This document shows positions 1 to 9,985 of a DNA stretch of 64,000 bases, piece by piece. The DNA comes from Cantharellus purpuraceus. Lineage: Eukaryota; Basidiomycota; Agaricomycetes; Cantharellales; Hydnaceae. The notes beneath the pieces were generated by a model that saw only the letters and a program-made list of their open reading frames with translations, was not told the origin of the DNA and made no database searches. Position 1 is the first letter of the stretch, and the number at the start of each line of letters is the position of its first letter. A program made the translations under genes and the position numbers. Location of the stretch: positions 372,001-436,000 of the forward strand of contig JALBUN010000020.1 of NCBI GenBank assembly GCA_025174535.1. Reading direction: 5' to 3'.

Positions 1-264
1 TCAGGGTGGGTTTGAATCAACCAAGTGCAGTTCCCTTTAAATAAGATAGAGCATAAGTAACTTTAGCACTATCATTGGAGAACACATCAGGATGGTCATG
101 GAAATTGAGGGTGCATTGTGTAAGGAAGGGTTGGAGTTTATGGGAATTGGATCTGTCAAAGGTATCTGGTTCTCAGACCTTGGTCCAAGCAGAGGACTTC
201 TTTGGAGATGATATGGAGTTAGCCAACATACTGAAGGCTTTTGCAGGGTTAGGGACTGGGATGG
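1..264 (-). pseudogene. gag fragment of a Ty3/gypsy element (Gypsy-D), runs off the left edge
   Basis: Read on the minus strand from about 264 to 1, the translation resembles a retrotransposon capsid (gag) N-terminus: a start MLANSISSPKK, then EPDTFDRSNSHKLQPFL, then NFHDHPDVFSNDSAKVTYA and LSYLKGTALG. The same motif order (KLQPFL, NFHNHPDAF, LKGTTLDYFEP) occurs in the Gypsy-A gag at 57000-57120, which supports the call. In-frame stops interrupt it. It lies directly downstream, on the minus strand, of LTR-D (265 onward), the position expected for gag after a 5' LTR. The rest of this element should lie left of the window. Confidence 0.6.
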
Positions 265-1106
265 TGTCAGTTTGCTTATGGAATAGATCCTATAAGCCTG
301 TGCACAATGGTCCTAGCAAACAGACAGTGTGTAACACAGTTGTTCAGCATGCCAAAGAACAGTCAGGCTGAGGGGTAGTACTGAGTAATGGGTAAGTGTA
401 GTAGTGCTCTGTGGTTGGAAGATGAGGTGAGCACAAGGGATGGTTAAGATGGTAGATCGAGCTCTGGGACTTTCTGGCAAGATGGTTGACTGTGCTCCGT
501 GACCAGAGGACAATGTGGAACATGGTTGGGAGGTACATAAAAGCTGGTTTCAGGATAAATCACTTCTTGGTGGAGGAGGGAAATCTGATTGTTGAACCAA
601 GGTGTTTTACCTCAGTGTAGAGGTGATGGATTGGGATGTAGAGCGTAGAGCATAGACTTAGAGTGTGGACTTTGACTTTAGAGCATTGGCTGAAAACTTG
701 TTGATTGATTTAAAAGGCAAAAACTAGTGCCCTTTTATATACAAATCCCCAGGGCACAATGACACAATATGAGGAGCAAATGATGCAATATGATGCAAGA
801 AATGCTGATCAAGCCAGCTGACAAAGTGTGTGAAGTTGAACTACTAATGGGGAAATCATGGAGAAATGAAGCAACAGATAGGGGTAATCTTTGTAAGAAT
901 AGGGGGTAATGAGTAATAAAAGAACCAAAAATAGAACAAGGATGAGTAAGTCATGTATGAATGAATTAAAAGATGAAACAGAGGTGAGTCATATAAAAGA
1001 ACAATAGAAACATCCACCAATACCATCTTCCCAAGTCAACCCTGAGTCACATGAGGACTTTAGTCAGCATCCACAACAAATACTCCTTATTGTCTTAGTG
1101 ATCCGT
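265..1106 (-). mobile_element. LTR-D (first part); remainder at 12246-12846 after the Gypsy-A insertion
   Basis: On the plus strand this starts TGTCAGTTTGC and is homologous to the spacer copy at 33891-36608. It is interrupted at 1106 by Gypsy-A and resumes at 12246. Joining the two parts gives about 1.44 kb with TG...CA ends. The break is supported by an uninterrupted version at 27100-27120, where the two sides are continuous. A minus-strand TATA box (TATATAAAAGGG, plus coordinates 731-742) indicates transcription toward the gag fragment at the left edge, so this is probably the 5' LTR of Gypsy-D. Confidence 0.65.
731..742 (-). promoter_or_regulatory. TATA box of LTR-D
   Basis: Reverse complement reads TATATAAAAGGG. 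The same box is at 34374-34385 in the spacer LTR-D copy. It points toward the gag fragment at 1-264. Confidence 0.5.
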
Positions 1107-1618
1107 TGTTATGCACTAGGTCCGATTGGGGGTCAGAGATTGGGTCGGAGTCGGAGAAGGAATTGGGGTGCATCGTGGGGGTCAGAACAGACTTGGCTTC
1201 AGCTTATGTGCTGCACCTTCACTAATACCAGTGTCTGAGATTTTGGAGACAGAGTATGACTTAGATAGTTAGGATTGGACTTAGGAACTAGGTGTGATTC
1301 AATATTTGAACTGAGGATGAAGTCCCCAGTTGTACAACTTAAATACATATTTGAAATCTAATAATAATTACTCCGGTGATGGGTCTCCAAGGCCAACAGC
1401 CTTACATGAGTATGTCCAAGTCCAATGGGGATGGATGTCTGGGTTCCTATGGTGATGCTGATGCATCAATCAGAACTGGACATGGATGGGTGAGATTTGG
1501 CGGTGACAATCAGACAGATGAATGGAGATGTGATGGTTAATGGAGTATAGATTTCATATGCACAGTGATCTGAGTGGATCAGACAGGGATCTGGGTGTTA
1601 ATGCATATAGTCTTAACA
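1107..1618 (-). repeat. 3' LTR of Gypsy-A copy 1 (LTR-A)
   Basis: A 512-bp sequence, plus strand TGTTATGCACTAGG...GTCTTAACA, homologous to 5817-6342, 11730-12245 and 56211-56727. It differs from the partner LTR largely by CA/TG changes at ancestral CG sites. Confidence 0.8.
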
Positions 1619-1720
1619 GTATCTCTCCATTCAAGGCCGAGCCCCTGAGGCCTCATGTCCATAGATTGAATAGGTGAGATGGTTGGGTGCAGTCAGAGTT
1701 ATACTGGGGGTCTGGAGACA

Positions 1721-1729
1721 TATAAAAGG
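1721..1729 (+). promoter_or_regulatory. TATA box of the antisense accessory gene
   Basis: TATAAAAGG lies 31 bp upstream of the ATG at 1760, about 100 bp inside Gypsy-A from its 3' LTR. It points opposite to the retrotransposon's own transcription, so the antisense ORF appears to have its own core promoter. Confidence 0.5.
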
Positions 1730-1759
1730 AGGGGCATGATTGAGGTCTTATCCTCAACG

Positions 1760-2850
1760 ATGTCAAATCCTTTGGCAAACATGAGTGTGGCTGAGCTTGA
1801 GCAGTTGCTCCTGGCCCGATGGAAGGAAGAGGAAGAGGAGCAGAGATGGAAGGAGGAGGAGGAGGCAGAACAGAGATGGAAGGAGGAGGAGGAGGCAGAA
1901 CAGAGACGGAAGGAGGAGGAGATGACCAGGGCAGGGGCGACTAGTCACTTGGGGAGTCCAAGTGTGCCAATACGGGCGGGAACCCCTGAGGTTGCCATTA
2001 TCTCAATTACAGACAGAGTCAGTGGGAGGTGGATCAGAGGGTCATATGGTGCAAGGCAGAGAATCACATATTGGCAACTTGTAAGAAGGAGCTGTGTGTT
2101 GCTAGGTCAGTGATCCAGATCTGCAAGCACGAGATGGAGAAGGTGGTGGCAGAACAACAGGACAAGGAGGAGGAGAGGGAGCACTTGGAGGCCATGTCGA
2201 GAAGGAGCAGACTGCCCAAGGCTCTGGCCCCAATGGAGCCATTTGGCAGGCCCGGTGTAATTTGCAACTTGTGTCATGACATGGGCATGGAGTGTGTATG
2301 GCCCACTGGCCCAACTCGCCGCCTTTGGTCCTGTGATCATTGTCGGGGTCAGAAAGGAGGGTGTAGGATCAATGGAAGGTTCAATCCCTGAAGTCAGAGT
2401 GTCAAGCCCTGACTAGTGATACAAGGAGGGGTGGAGAAAGAATCAGAAGGTCATCCAACCAAAAAGTGGTGGACGGAGATGCGTGCTGTGGCAGCTGGGA
2501 GTAGCGGTGTTGGATCGGAAGGAGCAACGACTGGCACAGGTATGGGACACATCTCTGTGCCCAACAGTACTGTGGGCCAGCTTATCTGGCTGGTTAACCT
2601 TCAGTCAGAGCACCTCTGGCGGACTGAGGGGTTGTTAGTGGAGTTAGTGAAGACGATGAAATGGAAGGAGGTTCTCGAGGGTCGGTGGACTGCTGAGTTG
2701 CATTGGCTGCAGAAGTTCATGGCCCCCTTGGATGAGGATTCAGACATGGGGGATGAGAAGGATTGGGTGTCAGATGTAGAAAGTGATGATGAGTCAGAGA
2801 TGGAGCCTGAGGTAGACAAGGGGAAGGGAAAAAGGAAACGCAATGTATAA
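1760..2850 (+). CDS. Antisense accessory gene of Gypsy-A: coiled coil, Zn2Cys6-spaced cysteines, acidic tail
   Basis: Encoded on the strand opposite to gag-pol, between the pol stop (3010-3012) and the 3' LTR. The ATG at 1760 opens a start MSNPLANMSVAELEQLL followed by charged repeats of RWKEEEEAEQ type (a 30-bp tandem repeat, about 1835-1925). The frame shifts near 2010-2030, by an indel or an unrecognised intron. Downstream, 2263-2364 encodes six cysteines spaced C-x2-C-x6-C-x12-C-x2-C-x6-C, exactly the fungal Zn2Cys6 spacing. TGA codons follow at 2389-2391 and within TGACTAG, after which 144 codons stay open to 2850 with an acidic DEDSDMGDEKDW stretch and a basic end GKGKRKRNV. Copy 2 has the same layout (63110-63970). 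A DNA-binding or silencing-related role is inference only. This copy is probably decayed. Confidence 0.6.
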
Positions 2851-3321
2851 CTTGAAAAATGAAAATGATTTGGATTGTAATATTTTGGAGCGGAGAAAAA
2901 TAGGGTGGAGTGAGATTCCTTTGGAGTTTGGGGTAGACTTGTAATTTCCTTTGTGACTTTGTAATGAAATGATCATGCGAAATAATATAATTAGCATCAG
3001 TAATGGAACTTAAAGATTCATAAGAGGGCCAGGTTTGTCTGGATAAGTGGAGTGAGAATTGGAGATAGATTCAGATGCATGATCAAGTTTGGACATGGAG
3101 ATCCATGAGGACTCTTCATCGGTGCCTCCATTTGACTAGGTACTGGAGATTGCACTTGTATCAACGATTGATCTTCGAGTCCAGGATCTCAGATATCTCA
3201 TATTCATTATCTCCTTTGATGATGATCAGAGGAGGTGGAGGTTGCATGCGACCAGAGATCTCGTTTGTAGTAGCAGGTTCGAGCATTGATATATGGAAGA
3301 CCAGGTGAACTGCTCAGAAGT

Positions 3322-4752
3322 TGTTTTGGAACCCGCAAAATTATGGTGTTAGGGCAAACTCTAAATCACCACAATTCCATGAATGAACAGCTGAGAAGAA
3401 TATCAAACCCTGCTGCAGCACAACTCCAGAAACGATTTAACGTTTGTACTTTGGTTACAATCCTTTGTATTAGTCAATGCAGACTATATGCAGAAAAGTA
3501 ATATGTTTCTTAGCAGCAAGAAATGAATAAGACTTCCAGAGTCTAGAGTTCATGGACGCTTAGGGGTCCAGATATTCCAAAAAGAGGGGAATGCACTTAG
3601 AGGCTAGAGGAAGTAGGTGGATGAATCCAACCGTCCAACCAGTGGCACTCAGAAGCAGGTAACAGCGATGTGTGAAGTAGTCTAGCAACTGCTTCACATG
3701 AGTTCAAGCTTCTAATGATCTGCAAAGGCAGTACACACTAGTTACTTAAACAAGAGCACTAATGGCAGGACTATTGACAGACAATCTCACCCTGTAGATT
3801 TGTAGTCACGTGAGGCAGATACTACACTCATGCCCAAAGCAGGAATATCACTACTTCAAGTGCAATCAAGTACAGTTACACAACTGTAAAAGATCCTTGA
3901 ACTGGTAATCAACAGTTACTGAGATAGAGGATGACACTGTATGTCACTCTAGTCACACTGGTGTGCAGAAGATGGGTAGAATATGTTGGATATGTTCCTA
4001 TTTCAGAGGCAGAATGACCTCCTTATATATTGTATTTACAGGGGCTGACTAATGCTTCTGGAATATTCTACCTATTAATAGATGGAAACTACTGGAAGGT
4101 TGTGGAAGGTGGAAGAAAGGGGTAGAATATTCCAAGCCAATCACAGGTTCTGATCACAGCACTAACACTGATCAGGAGCTGAATAATGGTTCTGGAAAGT
4201 TCTATCTAATTAGAGGGAAGCAGCTAGAATGTTATGGAAAGGGGTAGAATATTCCAAGGCAATCACCTGATTTGATCACCCATCAGCTGATCTGATCTCT
4301 GAGCTAGGCACTGATCAGGCAAAAAGAAGGGTGTCCACCCTGTTTTCTGCACTGGTTTGCACAGCCATGGATAGCCACATCTCAGGTGATGATCTGCACG
4401 GAAAATAGTGCCCTGAGAGGCTGTGGTTGTCAAGTTACAGAATATTTATTGATCAGAGACATCTGAGCTTGAATTCAGGCCGAATGCCTGGTCCAAAAGG
4501 GGAGAGCCGGCTGCGCGAAGGTTTGTGGGCGCCTATGGGTCCACAACTGTAGCACAGCAGAAATAAATCATTCTGAGCTGAGTTCTGCATGGAATATTCC
4601 TGAAAAAATATGGAAAAATAGAGAATATTTGAATAAGTCCATTCCAGGTACAAGCAACAAATATATGCTGATATTTAGCAATGGAAAAGCAAAGAATAGC
4701 ACATTGGTGCTGCATAAATGGAATTTGATAGGGAAAAGGTGGTTCCCATACA
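3322..4752 (-). mobile_element. Solo LTR-B (1431 bp) with perfect TSD GAAGT, inserted in pol
   Basis: Begins TGTTTTGGAACC and ends GGTTCCCATACA. It is flanked by GAAGT at 3317-3321 and 4753-4757. Removing the element and one GAAGT restores the sequence found in the empty right copy near 62600. No coding region lies inside. Read on the minus strand it carries three-unit heat-shock-type motifs (4055-4069 and 4189-4203) and a TATATAAGG box. Confidence 0.9.
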
Positions 4753-5816
4753 GAAGTGGTATGGGAGGCGGAGGGTGAAGGACCTGCTGCCTGTGTGAGC
4801 AATGACCTCATAAGGACCTAAGTATTTCTCAGAGAGTTTCTTTGATGGACGGGTGGTCCAGGAGTGTTCAGCCTTAATGAATACTTTGTCTCCAATCTGC
4901 AGGTCCAGAGCCGGAATGCAGCATCAGTCTGCAGAGACTTGGTATTGTTTCTGAGCATTGGAGATGGTTTCTTAGAGATATTGGTTGAGGTCAGTTATGA
5001 ATTGGCGGGCTTTGGTGGAGGCAAGTTCCTTCTCAGGGTGGATGGAGATGTTTGGATGGTAGCCTTTATTAGCAAAGAACAGAGAGATGCCGGTAGTCAC
5101 ATTCAGAGCATTGTTGTAGGCAAACTCTGTGATTGGAAGTAGATCAGCCCAGTTGTCCTGTTGATAGTTACAATAGACTCAGAGATATTGTTCCAGAGAC
5201 TGATTCATTCATTCCATTTGTCCGTCTCCTTCAGGATGGTATCCAGAGGTGAAATGAAGCTTCATGTCGAGAGCCTTTCCTAATATGTAGAAGAAGGAGG
5301 AGATGAACTCTGAGCCCCAATCGGACATGACATGCGATGGGACTCCGTGTTTAGAGAATACATGGAGAATGAACAACTTAGCTAGTGAGGTGGAGGTGAT
5401 GGTGTCATGCATTGGAATGAATAGTGACTGTTTAGTGAACCTGTTGACAATCATGAGATTGGTGTCATATCTGAGTGATGGGGGGAGTTTCTTTATGAAA
5501 TCCATGGAGATGGAGTTCCATGGTTGCTCTGGGACCGGAAGTTGCTTAAGTGTTCCATAGGGTTTGTGCCTTTGCGATTTTGAGCACATACAGGTGGTAC
5601 AAGAGTTACAGTAGTGTTGAATGTATTCTTGCATTTTTGGCCATACGTAGTCTTGTCAGATTAACCCTTGTGTGCAATTTTGCCCAAAATGGCCAGAGAT
5701 CAGGTGATCATGGTAATACTGCAAAACTTGGAGTCGAAGTCCATTGGCGTCGGGGATGTATATCTGATCATTGTGTCAGAGGTGTCCTTCAGGGTCAAGT
5801 GACCACTTTGGATTGG

Positions 5817-6342
5817 TGTTACGCACTAGGTCCAATTGGGGGTTGGAGATTGGGTCAGAGGTTGGGTTGGAGGTTTCATCAGAGTCAGAGCATGTCATGG
5901 GGGTCAGAATGGACTTGGCTTCAGCTTATGTGCTGCGCCCTCACTAATACTGGTGTCTGAGATTTCAGAGACAGAGTATGACTTAGAGAGTTAGGATCAG
6001 ACTTAGGAACTAGGTGTGATTCAATATTCGAACTGGGGAATGAAGTCCCCAGTCGGGCAACTTAAATACATATTTGAAATCTAATAATAATTACTCCAGT
6101 GATGGGTCTCTGAGGCCGACGGCCTTACATGAGTATGTCCGAGTCCGATGGGGATGGATGTCTGGGTTCCTATGGTGATGCTGATGCATCAATTGGAACC
6201 GGAGACAGATGGGCAGAATCGGCGGTGACAATTGGACAGGTAGATGGAGATGGCGGTTTCCAAATGGAGTATAGATTTCATATGCGCAGGGATCTGAGTG
6301 GATCGGATGGGGATCTGGACATTAATGAATATAGTCATAACA
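5817..6342 (-). mobile_element. Solo LTR-A (526 bp) with perfect TSD ATTGG, inserted in Gypsy-A's own pol
   Basis: TGTTACGCACTAGG...GTCATAACA, flanked by ATTGG at 5812-5816 and 6343-6347. It is the same family as the LTRs of its host element. It keeps several CG sites that have become CA or TG in the LTRs at 1107 and 11730, so it looks like the youngest LTR-A here. Confidence 0.88.
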
Positions 6343-7340
6343 ATTGGAAGGGTTGTCCAAGTGTTTAACTGCAACAGGATCGGATCAGAGAGATGAGCAG
6401 ATGTCAGAGCAGAGTTGGTCAATATCCATAATGGTGACAGCTCAGAAGGTAGGAGTCATGAGGGTGGATGCCTGTAGGGACGATGCCAGCTGCTCGTTAG
6501 TGAACACAGGACAAAATTTGTGTGGGTTTACAGTGGCATAGTTGCTACTCCCCTCTTTAGGGTAGATGTCCCAGTGTCTAGTTAATGCATCCAGCTTTGC
6601 TCCAAGTTGACCAGGACAGAAACGGATAACGAGGTTGAACTGAGACAGGTATTCAGACCATCAGACTTGTCTCCGGGTGAGTAGTTTTGTTGTTGAGAAG
6701 TATTCCAAGTTCTTGTGGTCCATTATGACGTCCACCGGATTGGAGGGGCCTTCGAGGTAGTGTCTCCATATCCAGAAGGCTTCATATATGGCAAGGAGCT
6801 CTTTGTCATGGATGTCATAGGTTCAGTTTGGGGGGCATAAATGTATGCAAGTGATCAGATGGACAGGATCAAGGCAAGTGCATAGTTGGAGGCATCGGTC
6901 TCTAATAGGATAGGAACATCTGGAACCCAATGAGTCAGTATCGGAGCAGAAGTAAAGGCCTTCTTCAAGGTCTCAAAGCTCTGTCTACATTCATCAGTGA
7001 AATTCCATTGGGCACCCTTCCTAGTAAGTCGGGTGAGCGGAACAGTGATATTGGAGTAGCCATAAATGAAGCGGCAGTAGAAGTTGGCAAACCCCAGGAA
7101 GGACTGTACGTCTTTGACTTTCTGCGTTCCTGCCATTCCTGTATGGCTTTGATTTTGTCATCAGACATTGTCAGTCCTGCAGGGGAGAGGATATAGCCTA
7201 GATACTCAACTGAGTCAGAGTGGAATTCGCATTTGTCAGCACGGGCAAAGAGGCCATATTTTCGGAGACATCAGAGTACCTCTCAGACATGTGTCCGATG
7301 CTCTTCTTCGTTATCTGAATATACCAAAATGTTATCTAAG

Positions 7341-7944
7341 ACGCTTGTTTGAAAGGATGCTGTTATACAATATTCTGATGTATACAGGATGTACATCAGA
7401 ATTTTAATAATGATCATAAAAATAGGGAGTTACAATCTGGATATCTTTAAAGATTTCAGATATCCAAGTTTTTTTGGATATCTTAAATTTTTATAAATAT
7501 AAATATATATTTCATGTTTTAATAAACTTTAAAAGATAAGATGTTTGTTATGGATGAACATAATTATTTATATGAATATAACAGTAATATATATGTTAAT
7601 ATTATTGGTATAATAGAGAATATTTAGATATACAAATGCCAGGTGAGGATTCAAGGTACATTAGATTATTTGACCAGTATAGTATAAGAAAGAATGAGTG
7701 AAAGAAATTAAGTGTAGTAGGAGTAGAATATTCCCTTGAAGCAGTTGCCACCGGTAAATTAAAAAAAAAAGAATTATTTTTGAGAATCATGTCAAAATAT
7801 CAAAATATGTTTTAAATCTAAGTAAATTATATAAATTTGAGAATCATATATGAAATATCAAAATATGTTTTAATATAAGTATATTATATAAAATTTGAGG
7901 AAATGGGTTGTATATACATATTTGATGTATTTCTGAACAAGCAT
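7341..7944. mobile_element. AT-rich MITE-like element (604 bp) inserted in the RT catalytic motif
   Basis: Terminal inverted repeats ACGCTTGTTTGAA and, reading inward from the other end, ATGCTTGTTCAGAA. It is flanked by CTAAG at 7336-7340 and 7945-7949. It is very AT-rich with no coding potential. A second copy lies at 57553-58116. Excising it rejoins the RT sequence encoding IYLD and the following ILVYSDN. The superfamily is not assigned: a 5-bp duplication does not match the common hAT (8), Mutator (9) or PIF/Harbinger (3) patterns. Confidence 0.65.
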
Positions 7945-8743
7945 CTAAGTAAATGAGGATGGTCACATCAAGGAGGTCAGCGAAGGTATCATTCATGAAC
8001 CTCTGGAAAGTGGCCAGAGCATTGGTTAGTCCAAAGGGCATGACACACCATTTGAAAGATCCATATTAAGTGCAGAAAGTTGTTTTCCACTCATCACCTT
8101 CTTGGATGCAGACTAGATGGTAAGCATGTTGGAGATCTATTTTGGAATAGATCTTAGCCTTTCGCAGGCTCTCGAGTAGGTCCACGGTGCAGGGTATTGG
8201 GTATCGGTCTTTCTTGGTGATCTTGTTGAGTCCACAGAAGTCGACGCATAGATGGAGTGATCCATCCTTTTTACGGACAAATAGGACTGGAGCTCCATGG
8301 GGCGATAGGGATGGGCAGATGAAGCCCGTGGCCAAGTTCTTGTCTACGAATGTTCAGAGAGCCAGTAGCTCTTTTTGGGATGGCGAGTAGATAGGGCCAA
8401 GCGGAGGGGTGGAGTTGTCATTCAACTCAATCCTGAGATTGTATGGTTGGTGTTCTGCTAGGGAGTCAGCTTTAGACTTGCTGAACACATCGGCAAACTC
8501 ATGATACTCCTTAGGAACCATAGATAGGTCCGGTGGAGTTGATCAGGCAGAACAGACGGTGAGGAACATCAGATCAGAGAGGTGAACCTGGAACGTGTGA
8601 GAGCCATCCAGTTTGCTTAGTCTGATGAAGACCATAGCATCCACCATTGATATAGATGGAGGGGTAGGTGGAGTATCTATTGGAGTGGAGTCAGTGGAGG
8701 TGGAAGATAATTTTGCACCTAAAGTTGCTGGTGATGTCGGGAA

Positions 8744-9485
8744 TGTTGAAAAAATTTTGCCTTGCTGGGAGTGTGTGGAGAGTAGATTTCGAATAGAGAC
8801 AGAGGGAGTGATGGGAGCTGGATGTATGTGTAGTCGAATTGAAGATATACTTGAGTAGTATCTTCCTACGAAGTTTGATGGGATTTGGTGTGATCTTCGT
8901 CTAGATATCGACAATTTAAGCAGGGATCAGGAGCAGATGACTCGAACAAGAGTAAATGCTTAATAGAAAATCAACCAGTGGAGCTTAGGCTTCGCAAACT
9001 GGGATTCGAATATATGTTGCAATACTCTGGAAGATTATGCAAAATATTGTAGAAATACGCGTTCGTTCTGGAGTTATTCCAGAAACGAATAGTTCAGACA
9101 CAGTCAACAAAAACAAGTGAGAGTAAAATTCTCTAGTCCATTGCATATCTATCTAGGCGTGTTTTATACAAGATATGCATGCTAATAACTCGTGATAAAA
9201 GTTCTGTGTCATTTGAAACATGGGAAAGAAACTTGTGATAAAAATGAAATGGGGGGTGGAGCCAATAGGGAAAAAATGACGAAATAAAATATAAAAGAAA
9301 TATAGGAGAATGTTCTGATGTGTGTGGAGCTTACAGGGGCTTCTCCTCTTCCCTCCTAACCATTTCCCTTCGCTTTCCTACCTCCCCCTCAACCTCCTGA
9401 GCCTCCTATGTGCTCCTATTCCTCCTATCCCCTCTGTTCCCCCTCTGTTCCCCTCTCCCCTAGAAGTCTGGTCTTCCAAATAACA
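8744..9485. mobile_element. Solo LTR-C (742 bp) with perfect TSD GGGAA
   Basis: TGTTGAAAAAATTTTGCC...CAAATAACA, flanked by GGGAA at 8739-8743 and 9486-9490. Excision restores the sequence seen uninterrupted at 61235-61255 in Gypsy-A copy 2. It contains a long pyrimidine tract (about 9346-9470). Reading the minus strand gives a TATAAAAC-like box, so transcription may run in that direction. The same family splits the mannitol-1-phosphate dehydrogenase fragment at 25619-26324. Confidence 0.87.
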
Positions 9486-9985
9486 GGGAATGACACAGCC
9501 TGTACTGGGGAACAGAATGTGATATGGCCCAATGCCCAGTTAATCAACAGATTGTAGTGGGCGAGCCAATTATGTCCAAGAACCACAGAACAACTGGAGT
9601 CAAGCGGAGTAACATAGAATGTAAGGTTCTGGATTTCTCTGACAGAAAAATGGATAGACAGATCTATAGCTCGTGAAATAACAGCATTAGTAGTGCCATC
9701 AAATAATCAGAGCGATATTGGAGTTATGGTGTATGTATGGAGTTTATGTAAATTGGAAAAAGAGGAATTGAGGAAACAGTGAGTAGAACTGGAGTCAATT
9801 AATGCTTGGATAGCAGTATTGGGAACGGAGTCGGAGTAGATGAGGAGGGTAAGGGAGTCAGAGTGGGAAAGAGTGGATGTGTTCAGGCAGACCTCATTTG
9901 TTGTATGGAGTACCAATGCAGCCCTTAGCCTGTATGGAGGCTAGAGGACTGCTTACTATTTTTTTGGGTCCATCACCTTGACATC

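Larger units (their letters stand above)
3010..9985 (-). pseudogene. Gypsy-A pol (protease, RT, RNase H, integrase, chromodomain), broken
   Basis: Minus strand. Protease lies at about 9707-9916 with the active-site-like LIDSSSTHCFL. RT lies at 8066-8335 ([23 protein letters not shown]) and 7950-8041 ([15 protein letters not shown]). The catalytic YLDD region is split by a MITE-like element at 7341-7944, and the RT/RNase H part resumes near 7335-6855 (SFLGFANFYCRF). Integrase lies at 5209-5634 (SMDFIKKLPP, MSDWGSEF, HPEGDGQ). The C-terminus and chromodomain are split by LTR-B at 3322-4752. The stop is at 3010-3012 (MNL then TAA). Five insertions plus stops and frameshifts make it non-functional. 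Confidence 0.85.

Noticed and set aside
1763..1948. Leucine-rich minus-strand ORF opposite the antisense gene
   Set aside because: It is the complement shadow of the Glu/Lys-rich GGAAGGAGGAGG repeats.
2392..2416. A mini-intron removing the TGACTAG stop
   Set aside because: The only GT...AG span is about 24 nt with the branch-like CTGAC touching the acceptor, too short for fungal splicing.
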